Both the position numbers and the translations under genes were made by a program. From positions 124,001 through 188,000 of the forward strand of contig JACPFT010000016.1 of assembly GCA_016182845.1 (NCBI GenBank): DNA of 64,000 nucleotides, given 5' to 3'. The stretch comes from Gammaproteobacteria bacterium. GTDB taxonomy: Bacteria; Pseudomonadota; Gammaproteobacteria; Enterobacterales; Permianibacteraceae. This document shows, piece by piece, positions 46,885 to 54,086 of the stretch. Position 1 is the stretch's first letter. Each line of letters opens with the position of its first letter. The notes under the pieces were generated by a model. That model had not been told where the DNA came from and ran no database searches. It worked only from the letters and a program-made list of their open reading frames with translations.

Positions 46885-47796
46885 ATGACGAGACGGATCC
46901 CCCCCCTGAATAGCCTGCGCGCCTTCGACGCCGCGGCCCGCCACCTGTCCTTCACCCGCGCCGCCGAGGAACTGCACGTCACCCAAGCCGCCATCAGCCA
47001 CCAGATCAAGGGCCTGGAGGAATTCCTGGGCACCCAGCTGTTCGTGCGCCGCAACCGCGCCCTCTTGCTCACCGAGGAAGGCCAGAATTACTGGCCGCAG
47101 ATCCGCGAGGTCTTCGAGATCATCGCCGACGCCACCGAGCGCCTCATGGCCCGTGGCGCCCAGGGCGCCCTGACCATCAGCGTGCTGCCCACCTTCGCCG
47201 TGCAATGGCTGGTGCCGCGCCTCGCGGACTTCTCGCGCATCTACCCCGAGATCGACGTGCGCATCAAAGCCTCGGACTCGGGCGTGGACTTCATGCGTTC
47301 CGACGTGGACGTGGCCATCTACTACGGCAAGGGCGACTACCCGGACCTGAGCTCGGCGCGCCTGTTCAACGAATACCTGACTCCGGTCTGCGCCCCGACC
47401 CTGTTGGCGGAGCTGAAAACCCCCGAGGACCTCAAGCACCAGACCCTGCTGCACGACGCCTCGACGGAAGAATGGCAGCGCTGGCTCAAGCTCGCCGGCG
47501 TGGACGGCATCAAGATGACCGGTCCCATCTTCAGCCACTCGGCCATGGTCCAGCAGGCCGCCATTCACGGCCAGGGCGTCGCCCTGGGCCATAACGTCCT
47601 GTCCCAGGCCGATATCCAGGCCGGCCGCCTGGTCCGCCCCTTCAACATCATCCTGCCCAGCGAATACGGCTACGACGTGGTCTGTCCCGATCCCTGGGGC
47701 GACCGGCCCAAGATCGTCGCCTTCCGCGACTGGCTCTTGTCCGTGGTCAAGAAGGAAAAGGACGCCGACGAGTTCGGCAAAGCCAGCCAGTTATAA
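46885..47796 (+). CDS. LysR-family regulator, GcvA-like
   Basis: 303 residues from the ATG at 46885 (MTRRIPPLNSLRAFDAAARHLSF), with AGGA six bases upstream. LysR helix-turn-helix (SFTRAAEELHVTQAAISHQIKGLEE split around residues 22-46) and a periplasmic-binding-like effector domain. The N-terminal PPLNSLRAFDAAARHLSFTRAA style is that of GcvA, the glycine cleavage regulator, though gcv genes are not in this window. Confidence 0.88.
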   Translation: MTRRIPPLNSLRAFDAAARHLSFTRAAEELHVTQAAISHQIKGLEEFLGTQLFVRRNRALLLTEEGQNYWPQIREVFEIIADATERLMARGAQGALTISVLPTFAVQWLVPRLADFSRIYPEIDVRIKASDSGVDFMRSDVDVAIYYGKGDYPDLSSARLFNEYLTPVCAPTLLAELKTPEDLKHQTLLHDASTEEWQRWLKLAGVDGIKMTGPIFSHSAMVQQAAIHGQGVALGHNVLSQADIQAGRLVRPFNIILPSEYGYDVVCPDPWGDRPKIVAFRDWLLSVVKKEKDADEFGKASQL

Positions 47797-48099
47797 GCAG
47801 CCCAAGTCACCAGGCCAAGCCGGTCTATGGCAAGCCTTGATCGCCACGGCGGGAGGGGGTAACCTCCTTCCCGCTGTCGGTATGAGACTCCGTTCTCCCT
47901 ATCGCCGACACCCTTCCCGCATTACCCGCCAGGGCCCGAGCCGGCGGTTCCCAATCCGAGTGGTTTTCATGGCGCATCTGCCCCGCGCCAGGCTTGCTTT
48001 TGTCCAGAAAATCGCCTTTACGCTCAAGTTGTGCACAGCGGATGTCGCTCCGGAACGCCGCCAGCAGCCCCTGTCAACCGCCCATGCGCCGATCCGGCG

Positions 48100-48140
48100 A
48101 AATATTTTATCTGTTTGATTTCATTGATATATTTTTGATT
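48100..48140. other. AT-rich tract (possible unwinding element)
   Basis: About 41 bp with very few G/C pairs (AATATTTTATC, TTGATATATTTTTGATT), in sharp contrast to the GC-rich surroundings. It lies 79 bp left of the first DnaA box. Confidence 0.5.
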
Positions 48141-48218
48141 GCGCAGTTTCTGCCCGATCCGAGGGCAAGCCAGTAATGACGCGGCCTGCAGCCATCTTCC
48201 CAAAAACAGATCACAGAG

Positions 48219-48249
48219 TTATGCACACAATCTGTGGGCATGTGGATAT
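48219..48249 (+). promoter_or_regulatory. DnaA-box module 1
   Basis: TTATGCACA (48219-48227) matches the DnaA consensus TTATNCACA exactly. Two bases later ATCTGTGGGCA follows, and then TGTGGATAT (48241-48249), an inverted box with one mismatch. The first 22 bp recur at 49273-49294. Confidence 0.6.
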
Positions 48250-48421
48250 CGTCGATGTCCTTGCCGCCGGCTTGTGCGGAAAGCATCCGATTCGCTCACG
48301 CCTTGACCGGTTCGCGAGGCCCCCGGAGCCCGCTGGCCGATAGGGGCGAAATTTCGACCAGCCGCCGCCAGGCCAGCGCCCACGCCGCTCCGCGCCGCCT
48401 ATGCCTAAGCTATCCCCGCGC

Positions 48422-48430
48422 TTATCCACA
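48422..48430 (+). promoter_or_regulatory. DnaA box
   Basis: Perfect TTATCCACA, followed nearby by TGTGGATTT, a weaker inverted copy. Confidence 0.55.
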
Positions 48431-48480
48431 TCGGCTGTGGATTTCCATAAAACCGTCCAGCGACTCGACGCGGTCCCTTA

Positions 48481-48659
48481 GGAGGCGGGCGGAAATAAGT
48501 TGGACAAGATGGCGCCCGGATTTGGGTCGAATTGGGTTGTGCCGATTGAGCAAAACCGCAGGCGTAGCTGGGCTACGTCGAGGATTTTGCGATTGAGGCG
48601 CGGCCCAAGGCGGCCTGAAGCCGGGATGCAAGATGGACAACTTATTTCCGCCCGCCTCC
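48481..48659. mobile_element. 179-bp MITE-like element with TTA duplication
   Basis: Perfect terminal inverted repeats of about 22 bp beginning GGAGGCGGGCGGAAATAAGT, flanked on both sides by TTA (48478-48480 and 48660-48662), which fits a 3-bp target duplication. The centre folds around GTAGCTGGGCTAC, with outer TTGAGCAAAA / TTTTGCGATT arms. No transposase ORF. It lies 50 bp from a DnaA box. Confidence 0.8.
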
Positions 48660-48942
48660 TTAGGCCTGCAATAACCGAACACAGGGCGAACCGGTCGCGC
48701 CAGCCCTCGATCAGAAACCGCAATTCAGGGTTTGGCAGAGTTCGAGCACGCCCGAAGCGCGCTTCAATCCGCCCGCAGGAGTTCAACGCTTCCGGTGGGT
48801 TGTAGCGCGTAGGTGAACTTGCGCGCTACATGCTTTAAGGCTGAAAAAATTTTCGCCGCCACGCACCTACCGAGTGCATCGGGAACGAAAATCCGCAACT
48901 CAACTTGCAAAAGTTGCCCGGCAAGGCCTTCTTATACGGAGG

Positions 48943-49021
48943 TGTTGCAAGTTCAGTTGCGGAAAGTTCGCCACTGATGCCGGCCGCTGTTGCAAGTTCG
49001 TCTTCGGACTGTTGCAAGTTC
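48943..49021 (+). repeat. Iteron-like direct repeats
   Basis: The 12-mer TGTTGCAAGTTC occurs exactly three times, starting at 48943, 48988 and 49010 (spacings 45 and 22 bp, about four and two helical turns). A degenerate version lies at about 48956-48969, and an inverted AACTTGCAA at 48902-48910. Same-phase short repeats like this usually bind a replication initiator or another oligomeric protein. Confidence 0.65.
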
Positions 49022-49160
49022 ATCTGCGCCGCAACAAATCGATGCCGCGGCGCGCAAAACTGTCGAGGAGTTTTACACATGGATCGCGAAAGCTTCACAG
49101 ATCCGGCCTGGAAGCCGCGAATTCCCTGAGCCGCGCCGCGAAAACCCTAAGGCTCAAACC

Positions 49161-49223
49161 GTATCTATTTGTTTTGTAACGATTATTTTATTTTGGTTAA
49201 ATTTTCACCAGCTTAAATCAAAA
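49161..49223. other. Second AT-rich tract
   Basis: About 63 bp dominated by A/T (GATTATTTTATTTTGG, TTAAATTTTC), 50 bp left of DnaA module 2. The order AT-rich tract then DnaA module mirrors 48100-48249. Confidence 0.5.
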
Positions 49224-49272
49224 GCCGGCACCACGGGGCTTGAGCAAGGTTCAATAAGCGAAACCCACAGGT

Positions 49273-49294
49273 TTATCCACAGGATCTGTGGGCA
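49273..49294 (+). promoter_or_regulatory. DnaA-box module 2
   Basis: TTATCCACA (49273-49281), two bases, then ATCTGTGGGCA. It agrees with module 1 at 19 of 22 positions with identical spacing, 1054 bp away. Confidence 0.6.
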
Positions 49295-49374
49295 AGCATT
49301 TAACCGAGGTTCAGCCTGCCCCTTGCCAGACCGCCCAGCCTTGTCTAGGCTGAGGTTTTACCCCCGCCCCGCCC

Positions 49375-50226
49375 ATGATCTGCCAAGAACTGCGCCTGCC
49401 GGCCCGCGATGGCTATGCCCTGGCGGCCAGCCTCTATCTCCCCGATACCGAAGCGCGCCAGGCCGTCCTGGTGAATTCCGCCATGGCCGTGCCGCGCCGC
49501 TATTACGCGGCCTTCGCCCGCCATCTCTGCGAGCGCGGCGCCGCCGTGCTGACTTATGACTACCGAGGCGTGGGCGACAGCCGGGATCGGCACTGGCGGC
49601 AGATCCGCGCCGATTACCGGGACTGGGGCGAGAAGGATCAGCCGGCCCTGCTGGACTGGCTGCACGGGCGTTTCCCGGCCGCCTCCCTGCGCGTCCTGGG
49701 GCATTCGGCGGGCGGGCAGATCTTCGGCCTGGCGGACAACAACGCGCTGGTGGCTCGCGTCCTGGCCGTGGCCTCGGGTTCCGGCTACCACGGTCATTGG
49801 CGCGGCAGGGAGAAGCTCAAGCTCCTGCCCTTCTGGTATCTGTTCCTGCCGGCCAGCACGGCCCTCATGGGTTATTTCCCGGGTCCCTGGTTCGGCATGC
49901 TGCCGCTGCCGGCGGGCGTGGCCCGGCAATGGGCGCGCTTCGCCCGGAACCGCCATTATGTGTCCGACGCCCAAGGCCAGGCCCTGCGCCAGCACTTTCA
50001 CGGTTATCGCGGCGCCATGCGCTTCCTGGCGATATCCGACGATCCCTTCTATGCGCCGGAGGGCGCCGTGCGCGCCCTGGCCGGCTATTACGCCAATGCC
50101 CGCACCGAGGTGGCCCTGCGCCATCCCTGCGACTACGGCATGGCGAAGCTCGGGCATTTCGGCTTCTTCCGCGACAGCACGCCCCGCGCCGCCTGGGACG
50201 AGGCGGCGGACTGGCTGCTGGGCTGA
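49375..50226 (+). CDS. Alpha/beta-fold hydrolase
   Basis: 283 residues. Nucleophile elbow GHSAGG near residue 119, preceded by the oxyanion strand LVNSAMAVPRRYY; candidate acid in FLAISDDPFYAPEGA and late histidine in MAKLGHFGFF. Related proteins are annotated as serine aminopeptidase-like or general esterases; the substrate is unknown. No ribosome site is obvious before the ATG. A family C REP-like hairpin follows the stop. Confidence 0.8.
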   Translation: MICQELRLPARDGYALAASLYLPDTEARQAVLVNSAMAVPRRYYAAFARHLCERGAAVLTYDYRGVGDSRDRHWRQIRADYRDWGEKDQPALLDWLHGRFPAASLRVLGHSAGGQIFGLADNNALVARVLAVASGSGYHGHWRGREKLKLLPFWYLFLPASTALMGYFPGPWFGMLPLPAGVARQWARFARNRHYVSDAQGQALRQHFHGYRGAMRFLAISDDPFYAPEGAVRALAGYYANARTEVALRHPCDYGMAKLGHFGFFRDSTPRAAWDEAADWLLG

Positions 50227-50237
50227 GGGCTTGCAAA

Positions 50238-50273
50238 CGGCGGGTTGCGGCCTTCGGCCTAACCCGCCCTCCG
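50238..50273. repeat. REP-like hairpin, family C copy 2
   Basis: A single hairpin with arms CGGCGGGTT / AACCCGCC and centre CGGCCTTCGGCC, between two convergent stop codons. Same type as 2546-2633. Confidence 0.75.
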
Positions 50274-50283
50274 CTCCAAGCGT

Positions 50284-51774
50284 TCACGGCCGCATGCCCG
50301 CCGCGTGCAGCATCAGATGGAATAGGACGTTCTGCTCCAGGGAGCCGGTGAACAGCTGGGCCCAGGGGCCGTCGGCATAGACCGGCACGTCCTCGGCGGA
50401 GTGGGTCTCGCTCTTGAGCGGGATCAGGGCCTCCTGACGGTGGTTCAGGGCGGCGGTGTCGCGCTTGCCCAGGTCCACCCGGCCACCGGTATGGGGCTCG
50501 CCGTCCAGCTCACCGACGCCGGGGCCGTTGGTGTAATTGAGCACGGCGATAGGCAGGCCGTTCAGGTCGGTCACCGGCTTGGCCTTGCCCCGCCCTTCCT
50601 CCACCAGGCCCAGGACCGGGTTGCCGCGCCGGGGATAGGCGCCGCCGAAGCCCAACGTATGACCGTGGTCGGCGGTGACCACGATCAAGGTGTCCTCGGC
50701 CGAGGTGGCGGCGCGGGCGGCCTGCACGGCCTTGGCGAATTCGATGGTCTCCTCCAGGGCACGGCGGGCATTGCCGGCATGATGGGCATGGTCGATGCGT
50801 CCGCCCTCCACCATCAGGAAAAAGCCGTCCTTGTCGCCCTGGAGCAGAGCTATGGCCTTGGCGGTCATCTCGGACAGGGAGGGTTCGCCGGCCTTGTCCT
50901 CGGCCCGATCCGCCTCGTAGTCCATGTGGGAGGGGTCGAACAGGCCCAGGACCGGCTTGTCGCCGGCCTTCAGCGCCGCGAAGCCCTTCGCGTCCATGAC
51001 ATAGCGGCCGGCCGGGTGTTTGGCCCGCCATTCGGCGATAAGGTTGCGGCCGTCCTTGCGCTCGCCGGATTTCTTGGGGTTTTCCGGGTCGTTCACGGCC
51101 TCGGGCAGGAACTTCCCGCGCCCGCCGCCAAACGCCAGCTCGATGCCGTCGCCGAGGGAAAACTCGACGAACTGGCGGGCGATGTCGGTACAACCCTTGG
51201 CCTTGGCGGCCTCGGGCAGTGTGTCGTCGGCCTCCCAATCGCGGTCGGCGCTATGGGCATAGGTGGCGCCGGGCGTGGCATGGGTCAGGCGCGCCGTACT
51301 GATGATGCCGGTGGCCTTGCCGGCTTGTTCGGCCCGTTCCAGGAAGGTCGCGACCTTGTGGGCCTCGGGACCGTCGCAATGGCCGATGCGCGCCCCGTCA
51401 TCCAGGGACAGGACGCCGGCCTTGGTCTTCACCCCGGTCATCAGGGCGCTCATGGTGCCGGCCGAGTCGGGCACCATGGCATCGGTGTTATAGGTCTTGA
51501 TCAGGCCGGTGTAGGGGAAGGTCTCGAAGAACAGCCGGTTCTCCTCGCCGGTGCCGCCGGCCCGCTGGCCCTCCAGAACGCGTGCGGCATTGACCGTCGC
51601 CAGGCTCATGCCGTCGCCCAGGAAGAAGATGATGTTCTTGGCTTTCTTGGTATTGGCCTGGCGCGCCAGGGCCGATTTCAGGCTGGCCTGGCCGGCGGCG
51701 AACCAGGGATCGGCGGCGGCGGTCGCGGACAACAGGGCGGCGCAGAGCAGGGTCAGGGCGGCGGCTGGACGCAT
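50284..51774 (-). CDS. Alkaline phosphatase (PhoA family)
   Basis: 496 residues from the ATG at 51774 (MRPAAALTL), which opens a clean signal peptide (cleavage near SATAAA-DP); a GTG three codons upstream is possible. Active-site serine in VPDSAGTMSALMTG (near 100), metal ligands in IIFFLGDGMS, EGGRIDHAHH and VVTADHGHTLGF. A periplasmic phosphomonoesterase releasing phosphate from organic esters, including those left by phytase. It follows the phytase gene on the same strand. Confidence 0.93.
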   Translation of the reverse strand: MRPAAALTLLCAALLSATAAADPWFAAGQASLKSALARQANTKKAKNIIFFLGDGMSLATVNAARVLEGQRAGGTGEENRLFFETFPYTGLIKTYNTDAMVPDSAGTMSALMTGVKTKAGVLSLDDGARIGHCDGPEAHKVATFLERAEQAGKATGIISTARLTHATPGATYAHSADRDWEADDTLPEAAKAKGCTDIARQFVEFSLGDGIELAFGGGRGKFLPEAVNDPENPKKSGERKDGRNLIAEWRAKHPAGRYVMDAKGFAALKAGDKPVLGLFDPSHMDYEADRAEDKAGEPSLSEMTAKAIALLQGDKDGFFLMVEGGRIDHAHHAGNARRALEETIEFAKAVQAARAATSAEDTLIVVTADHGHTLGFGGAYPRRGNPVLGLVEEGRGKAKPVTDLNGLPIAVLNYTNGPGVGELDGEPHTGGRVDLGKRDTAALNHRQEALIPLKSETHSAEDVPVYADGPWAQLFTGSLEQNVLFHLMLHAAGMRP

Positions 51775-51804
51775 CGTGGACACTCATTCGTAAAGGAGAA
51801 AATA

Positions 51805-51830
51805 GGGCCGCGCGATTATACGCGCGGCCC
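51805..51830. promoter_or_regulatory. Palindrome enclosing TATAAT in the phoA leader
   Basis: A perfect ten-base stem GGGCCGCGCG / CGCGCGGCCC whose six-base loop reads TATAAT on the minus (phoA) strand. It could be the phoA -10 (start would fall about 35 bp before the ATG), or a terminator of the phytase transcript followed by TATTTT, or both. No convincing -35 or complete PHO box accompanies it. Confidence 0.5.
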
Positions 51831-51874
51831 GGACTCGGGAAATGACGGCGTCGAGGCAGTGCCGAACCGATAGG

Positions 51875-51963
51875 CCGTTCGTGGTGAGCCTGTCGAACCA
51901 TGAATGGCATGGCAACCACGGAGAAAATGCCCATTCACCCTTCGACAGGCTCAGGGCGAACGG
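51875..51963. repeat. REP-like inverted repeat, family A copy 3
   Basis: Arms GAGCCTGTCGAA and TTCGACAGGCTCAGGGCGAA face each other between the phoA leader and the phytase stop. Confidence 0.8.
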
Positions 51964-51996
51964 ACATTTTCCCCTTAGCAGACTAGCCTCGCCGCC

Positions 51997-53883
51997 TCAA
52001 GGCAGGCGCAGCGCCTCGGCCACCGCCTGCCAGGGCAGCAGCTTGAAGTTCTGCCGGCCCGCCGGCAGGCGCTTGCGCCCGTCCTGAACCACCACCAGGC
52101 CCCGGCCATAGGCGCCGCCCAGGTTCGCCGAGCTGACCTCCAGGCCGTCGGTCTCGGAGGCGCCGTCGATGCCGGCGGCGGCATTCAGGCCGATGCGGAA
52201 GGCGCCGCGCGGGGCATGGGGCGGCGCCGCGTCCAGGACCACATAGCTGTCATTGCCCTGGCTGGACACCAGGAGATAGCTGGCATCCGCGCCGTGGTAC
52301 AGGCCCATGCCCTCGATATCCGGGTGCAGCCACCGACCCTTGCCCAGCACGCGCTCGAAGCGGCCCGGGGCCTTGGGCTCGGCGGACACGCTCCAGATCG
52401 CCTGGTCTTCCTCGCCGACGAAGAGGCGGTGGTTACGGTCGTCGGCCACGCAGCCCTCGGGCTGGCTGGGAAGCCGGAGCGTGCGCAGCAGCGTGGCGGA
52501 GAGCTTGCCGCCCTTGCCGCTCAGCCGGTACTGCAGGATGGTCCCGTCCTTGTCATTGGGCAGGGCATGGATCTCGCCGGGACGCGGCGAATACAGGCAG
52601 ATGCCGTAGATGTCCTTGAGCGGGGTGGCGAGCTTGCCCAGCTCGCGCACTTCCCCGCTCGTGCGGTCGATGCCGAAGACGTTCAAGCTGTTGTCCACCC
52701 GGTTGCCGGCCACGGCGATGTCCAGGATCTCGCCGCCGAAGCGGAAGCCGTAGCGCAGGTCGACGTTATTGATATCGCCGACCGGCAGGCTCTGCAGGCG
52801 CTGGCCCGCCAGATCGTAGACTTCCAGGCCGCGCTTCTTGTCGGTGGCGAGGATACGGCTCCTGGCCGGATCGTCCGCGTGCACCCAGATGGCCGGATCG
52901 TCGGCGGCATCGCCCTGGCTCCGCACCGGCTCGGTCTGGGCCTCGGGCAGAAGCACCGGCAGGGCCGCCGGCGCGGCGGCCTGGGGCGCGGCCCAGGCCA
53001 GGGTCGTTTCATGGAAGCGGCCGTCCTCGTCGTCGCGGGCCAGGATGCTTAAGTGACCGTCCCGCCACTGGGCCGCCAGCGCCTCGCCGGATTCGACCCC
53101 GGCCAGGCGCAGGCCGGGCGCCGCCGAGAAACCGTCCGTTCCGGCGCGGTAGGCGTGCACGACCCCGCCGTCCACGGCCAGGACCCCGCCCGGCACCACG
53201 GCCAGGGCGGCGGCGCCCTTGTCCAGGCCGCCGAAGGGCTGCACCAGGTCCACCGGGGCGCGCAGGCCGTCGCTCTCCGGATGGGCCTCATAGGCCCAGA
53301 GCCCGATGCCTTCCTCGTTGACATAGAGCCGGTCGCCGGCATCCTCGGCGCGGCAGCGGCTCGCCGCCGGCGGCAGGCTCAAGCTCCGCACCGCCTTGGC
53401 CTCGGCCAGCAGGGCCTCGCCCCGGCCCACCAGCCATTGCTCGCCCCGGCCTTCCTCGCCCACCACGAAGGCGTAGAGATTGCTCTGGGCATCGCGGTAC
53501 AGGCAGACGTCCTCGACGGCGTAGTCCGCCACCGGCAGGCGCAGGGCCGGCCCGAAGCCGGTCTCCGGCATCAGGGGTAGCACGCTGACCTGCTGACGCT
53601 CCCGGTCGTAGCTGGCCAGGGCCAGGCCTTGCCCCAGGGCCCGGCTGTCCAGGCCGGAGAAACGCCCGGCCTGGCGGCGGACTTCCTTACCCTTGCCGTC
53701 CACCAGGACCAGGCCCTGGCGGCGGCTGGCCACGACGCGCTCGGCACCCTGCCAGTCGCCGGCCGGCAGGAAGGCCACGGCCTCAGCCTCCAGGGCCGGG
53801 TCCACGGCCCAGACCTCGGCCTGAAGCGGCAGGGCTGCCAGCAGCAAAGCCAGTGCAGGCAGCATCTTCATCGACTTCATCAT
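51997..53883 (-). CDS. Beta-propeller phytase with two lobes
   Basis: 628 residues from the ATG at 53883 (MMKSMKMLP), with GAGG five bases upstream; longer readings run through a repeat. Signal peptide about 1-22. The C-terminal half (about 315-628) is a full beta-propeller phytase domain with the calcium and phosphate signature GDAADDPAIWVHADDP (324-339), KRGLEVYDL and FVGEEDQAIWSV. The N-terminal half (about 25-300) is a diverged propeller lobe retaining YVNEEGIGLWAYE. Dual-domain phytases of this build hydrolyse phytate more fully. Between a TonB receptor gene and phoA. Confidence 0.9.
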   Translation of the reverse strand: MMKSMKMLPALALLLAALPLQAEVWAVDPALEAEAVAFLPAGDWQGAERVVASRRQGLVLVDGKGKEVRRQAGRFSGLDSRALGQGLALASYDRERQQVSVLPLMPETGFGPALRLPVADYAVEDVCLYRDAQSNLYAFVVGEEGRGEQWLVGRGEALLAEAKAVRSLSLPPAASRCRAEDAGDRLYVNEEGIGLWAYEAHPESDGLRAPVDLVQPFGGLDKGAAALAVVPGGVLAVDGGVVHAYRAGTDGFSAAPGLRLAGVESGEALAAQWRDGHLSILARDDEDGRFHETTLAWAAPQAAAPAALPVLLPEAQTEPVRSQGDAADDPAIWVHADDPARSRILATDKKRGLEVYDLAGQRLQSLPVGDINNVDLRYGFRFGGEILDIAVAGNRVDNSLNVFGIDRTSGEVRELGKLATPLKDIYGICLYSPRPGEIHALPNDKDGTILQYRLSGKGGKLSATLLRTLRLPSQPEGCVADDRNHRLFVGEEDQAIWSVSAEPKAPGRFERVLGKGRWLHPDIEGMGLYHGADASYLLVSSQGNDSYVVLDAAPPHAPRGAFRIGLNAAAGIDGASETDGLEVSSANLGGAYGRGLVVVQDGRKRLPAGRQNFKLLPWQAVAEALRLP

Positions 53884-53931
53884 TCCATCCTCAAATAACT
53901 TCGCCAGACCCCGGGGCCTTTGGCGAAAACA

Positions 53932-54063
53932 CCGTTCGCCCTGAGTAAAGGCGCGAAGCGCCTTGTATCGAAGGGCATGGGGGCAACACGCGGCTTGGCC
54001 GACGGAGCGCTTCCGCTCATGGTTCGATACAAGCGGCCTTGCCGCTTTACTCACCACGAACGG
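53932..54063. repeat. REP-like inverted repeat, family B copy 2
   Basis: Arms CCGTTCGCCCTGAGTA...TATCGAAGGG and the inverse TTCGATAC...TTACTCACCACGAACGG, each with its own small stem (AAGGCGCGAAGCGCCTT and AAGCGGCCTTGCCGCTT). It lies between phytase and its receptor gene. Confidence 0.8.
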
Positions 54064-54086
54064 AAGCTTCGTGCCGTTGCGTCGTC

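Larger units (their letters stand above)
47797..49374. other. 1.6-kb non-coding, origin-like region
   Basis: No ORF here has a ribosome site, family match or codon use like the neighbours. The region holds AT-rich tracts (48100-48140 and 49161-49223), three perfect DnaA boxes, three identical 12-mers, and a 179-bp inverted-repeat element. Short hairpins also occur (for example near 47861-47885). The combination of DnaA boxes, AT-rich tracts and iteron-like repeats resembles a replication origin or a DnaA-titrating locus. No dnaA, gidA, rep or parAB gene is in the window. Confidence 0.6.

Noticed and set aside
48422-48600. Small ORFs such as those across 48234-48805
   Set aside because: They run through the inverted-repeat element and DnaA boxes, lack ribosome sites and show no family features.
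48943-49021. CRISPR-like array
   Set aside because: Repeats are 12 bp with unequal spacing of 22 and 45 bp and no cas genes; iterons fit better.
51842-51848. PHO half-site CCGTCAT upstream of phoA
   Set aside because: The first 7-mer fits and the spacing to TATAAT is right, but the second 7-mer (CGAGTCC) does not match, so it is not called a PHO box.
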